From JAYRSJ01 sp041920215 (GTDB lineage Bacteria; Pseudomonadota; Gammaproteobacteria; Burkholderiales; Burkholderiaceae_C), in NCBI GenBank assembly GCA_041920215.1, contig JAYRSJ010000007.1:102964-166963 (forward strand): 64,000 bases of DNA, given 5' to 3'. Numbering within the stretch: position 1 is the stretch's first letter; each line of letters starts with the position of its first letter. The translations under genes were made by a program, and so were the position numbers. Positions 62,000 through 64,000 of this stretch are shown here, one piece after another. The notes under the pieces were generated by a model. That model worked only from the letters and a program-made list of their open reading frames with translations, ran no database searches and had not been told where the DNA came from.

Positions 62000-63064
62000 A
62001 TGAAAAAGCGCTATCGCATTGCCGTCATCCCCGGCGACGGCATCGGCAAGGAAGTGATGCCCGAAGCCCTGCGGGCGCTGGAGCGCGCCAGCCTGCGCTT
62101 CGGTTTCGAACTCGATCTGGAGCCCATCGCCTGGGCCAGCTGCGATCACTATCTGCAGCACGGCGAGATGATGCCCGCCGACTGGAAGGACCGGCTGCAG
62201 CCCAAGGATGCGCTGCTGTTCGGCGCCGTCGGCTGGCCCGCCGCCGTGCCCGACCATGTCTCGCTATGGGGCTCGCTGCTGAAGTTCCGCCGCGAGTTCG
62301 ACCAGTACATCAATCTGCGCCCGGTGCGGCTCTTCGATGGCGTGCCCTGCCCGCTGGCGAACCGTCGGCCCGGCGAGATCGACTATCTGGTGGTGCGCGA
62401 GAACACCGAAGGCGAGTACACCAATCTGGGTGGCGTGATGTTCGCCGGCACCGAGCGCGAGATCGTGATCCAGGAATCCGTCTTCTCCCGCCACGGCACC
62501 GACCGGGTGCTGCGCTACGCGATGGAGCGGGCCGCCGAGCGGCCGCGCCGCCATCTGACGGTCGCCACCAAGAGCAATGGCATCGCGATCTCCATGCCCT
62601 GGTGGGACGGCCGCGCCGACGCGCTGCATGCCGAGTTCCCGCAGCTGACGCTGGACAAGCAGCACATCGACATCCTCAGCGCCCGCTTCGTGCTGCAGCC
62701 GCAGCGCTTCGATGTGGTGGTGGCCAGCAATCTGTTCGGCGACATCCTCAGTGATCTGGGGCCCGCCACCACCGGCACGATAGGCCTGGCGCCCTCGGCC
62801 AATCTGAACCCCGAGCGGCACTTCCCCTCGCTGTTCGAGCCGGTGCACGGCTCGGCGCCCGATATCTACGGCCGCAATATCGCCAACCCGGTCGCGATGA
62901 TCTGGTCCGCCGCGCTGATGCTGGACTTTCTCGGCGAGCGCGCCGCCCATGACGCGATGCTCCAGGCGATCGAGCAGGTGCTGGCCCAGGGCCCGCGCAG
63001 CGCCGATCTGGGCGGCCGGGCCAGCACCACCGAGATGGGCGAGGCGATCGCGGCGCTGATCTGA
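62000..63064 (+). CDS. ttuC: Tartrate/D-malate dehydrogenase (isocitrate dehydrogenase-like family)
   Basis: NAD-dependent decarboxylating dehydrogenase for tartrate or D-malate, 354 aa. Opens with IAVIPGDGIGKEVMPEALRAL. The RPVRLFDG, VVRENTEGEYTNLGG and VASNLFGDILSDLGPATTG (metal-binding Asp) motifs are those of this beta-decarboxylating group. The AVGWPAAVPDHVSLWGSLLKFR loop separates TtuC/DmlA from LeuB. ATG at 62000. Substrate choice (tartrate or D-malate) cannot be set by sequence here; divergent from soxC. Confidence 0.9.
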   Translation: MKKRYRIAVIPGDGIGKEVMPEALRALERASLRFGFELDLEPIAWASCDHYLQHGEMMPADWKDRLQPKDALLFGAVGWPAAVPDHVSLWGSLLKFRREFDQYINLRPVRLFDGVPCPLANRRPGEIDYLVVRENTEGEYTNLGGVMFAGTEREIVIQESVFSRHGTDRVLRYAMERAAERPRRHLTVATKSNGIAISMPWWDGRADALHAEFPQLTLDKQHIDILSARFVLQPQRFDVVVASNLFGDILSDLGPATTGTIGLAPSANLNPERHFPSLFEPVHGSAPDIYGRNIANPVAMIWSAALMLDFLGERAAHDAMLQAIEQVLAQGPRSADLGGRASTTEMGEAIAALI

Positions 63065-63077
63065 GGCGCCCGGCGCG

Positions 63078-64000
63078 CTACCAGCGGCAGCCCTTGCCGC
63101 GCAGCGCGTCGGCCACCAGGGGCACCGCGGCCAACAGGCCCTTGTCGGCATGGGCCTGGCGGCAGTCCGCGCGGGCCGCATCCTCGAGCTCCTGCTCTAG
63201 CTTGGACTTGCGCTCCGGCGGCCGGGGCAGCAGCGGCAGCGCTCCGGCGGTGCTGCGGCTGGAGGCGGCGGCGCCGCTGGGCAGGCGCAGATCCAGCCGG
63301 GTGCGCGCACCATCGGCCGGCTGCGCCGCCGGGGTGGCGATGTCATGCCCCAGCCGGGCGCCGGCATCCGGCGCACCGGCGCTGGCGCCGGGCAGCGGCA
63401 CCTCGCCGCGCAGGCCGGCCAACTCGGACTTCTCTGACTTCTCGGCCCTCTCTGCCGAACCGCCCGCCGGGCTTGGCGGCAAGGCCGGCGCGCGGGGCAG
63501 ATCGCCGCGGACGGCCGCCGGCAACTCGACGCTGGGCAGGGCCGGGCTCAGTGCCGGCGCGGTCGACAGCCTAGGCACGGACGTTGCCGCAGCCGCCGGC
63601 AAGCGCGGTGGCGGCAATTCAAGAGCCGGCGCGCTGCCGGGGGTTTCGGCCGGCGCTGCCGCCTCCGCCAGCGGGGCGATCGGGGCCAGCGGCGCCACCG
63701 CGCCCGTCGCCCCGACCGCCTGTACCGCCTCAGCGGGCGCGGCCAGGCGCGGCCTGAACACCGGCGCCTCCGGCAGCGCGGCCAGCGGGGCCAGGTCTTG
63801 CGCGGCGGGCACGGCCAACGGCCGCAGCGCCTCGGCCCCGGCCGCCGGGCTGGGTGGCGCCGGCTCGGCGCGCCGCACCCGGGGCGCCCGCGCCAGCGCG
63901 GGCGCGGCCAGGGCCGGCAGCGGGCTCAGTGCGGTGCTGTCCAGCGTCGGCGGTGCCGGCAGCGCCTCGGCCAGCCGCGGCGCGGGCAACTCGGGGGCAG
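63078..64000 (-). CDS. Pro/Ala-rich protein, C-terminal part (start beyond window)
   Basis: The minus-strand frame is open to the window edge, so only the last 300 or more residues are seen. It is mostly Ala/Pro/Leu-rich low-complexity sequence (repeated PAPALxP-like blocks), with an acidic/basic patch AERAEKSEKSE near the middle. The last ~40 residues form a more ordered tail (KLEQELEDAARADCRQAHADKG ending GKGCRW) with two Cys. Such proteins are often periplasm-spanning or TonB-like, but I cannot assign a family. Stops 13 bp from the dehydrogenase stop, convergent. Confidence 0.6.
   Translation of the reverse strand, partial: APELPAPRLAEALPAPPTLDSTALSPLPALAAPALARAPRVRRAEPAPPSPAAGAEALRPLAVPAAQDLAPLAALPEAPVFRPRLAAPAEAVQAVGATGAVAPLAPIAPLAEAAAPAETPGSAPALELPPPRLPAAAATSVPRLSTAPALSPALPSVELPAAVRGDLPRAPALPPSPAGGSAERAEKSEKSELAGLRGEVPLPGASAGAPDAGARLGHDIATPAAQPADGARTRLDLRLPSGAAASSRSTAGALPLLPRPPERKSKLEQELEDAARADCRQAHADKGLLAAVPLVADALRGKGCRW

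Overview
The window is high-GC DNA, densely coding, with many 4-bp ATGA/GTGA gene overlaps. Gene content (cyanophycin synthesis, a complete sox thiosulfate-oxidation operon, an MSHA-type pilus cluster, a leucine/isovalerate catabolic operon with aceK, methyl-accepting chemotaxis proteins) points to a free-living aquatic or soil betaproteobacterium of the Burkholderiales, most like the Roseateles/Rubrivivax/Leptothrix group. That placement is inferred from gene content and style, not from a marker gene.

Layout. (1) 1-8.7 kb, minus strand: a peptide-scavenging operon, RpiR-type regulator - iaaA - gsiA - gsiB - gsiC - gsiD - P1/DmpA peptidase - M55 D-aminopeptidase (cut by the window edge). A dipeptide/glutathione-type ABC importer is bundled with three peptidases for unusual peptide bonds. 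(2) 8.7-9.0 kb: a truncated [2Fe-2S] domain gene read into an intrinsic terminator. (3) 9.2-22.7 kb, plus strand: a compact MSHA pilus cluster mshI-(pilN-like)-J-K-L-E-G-A-Q-C-D-O-P, without mshM, mshN, mshF or mshB. (4) 22.7-27.7 kb, minus strand: rhodanese, acyl-CoA dehydrogenase, SDR, a palindrome-rich intergenic element, uridine kinase, GST and a GreA/GreB-family factor. (5) 27.9-28.6 kb: an isolated integron fragment, made of an attI-like site, one frameshifted cassette gene (zinc ribbon plus membrane helices) and an attC site, with no integrase. (6) 28.8-34.3 kb, minus strand: thioesterase - isovaleryl-CoA dehydrogenase - carbonic anhydrase - aceK - thiolase, preceded by a strong palindrome resembling a LiuR box. 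(7) 34.5-45.4 kb: two chemoreceptors flank a cyanophycin locus in which cphA' and cphA (plus) diverge from an unusual zinc-ribbon ABC exporter and a DUF1854 protein (minus). (8) 45.4-49.8 kb, plus: a HELAH lipoprotein, a DUF3422 protein and a membrane-anchored TlpA-like thioredoxin. (9) 49.7-51.3 kb, minus: norF/norE-like oxidase accessory subunits, an ArsR regulator, a mono-haem cytochrome c, and the last ~31 codons of a lost chemoreceptor. (10) 51.5-61.8 kb: AhpD-like protein (plus), then the sox region: a persulfide-sensor-type ArsR regulator, a YeeE/YedE transporter, a SoxH-like metallohydrolase and a thioredoxin in one block, and soxCDYZAXB in the other. (11) 62-64 kb: a tartrate/D-malate dehydrogenase and the C-terminal part of a Pro/Ala-rich protein.

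How it works together. The sox genes give periplasmic thiosulfate oxidation through the complete SoxYZ/AX/B/CD cycle, probably controlled by the dithiol ArsR regulator. The cyanophycin synthetases store N as Asp-Arg polymer, and the isoaspartyl peptidase with its peptide importer could handle beta-Asp dipeptides released on its breakdown. The most unusual items are the integrase-less integron remnant, the degenerate Mur-ligase P-loop of CphA', and the zinc-ribbon ABC exporter/DUF1854 pair of unknown function beside it.
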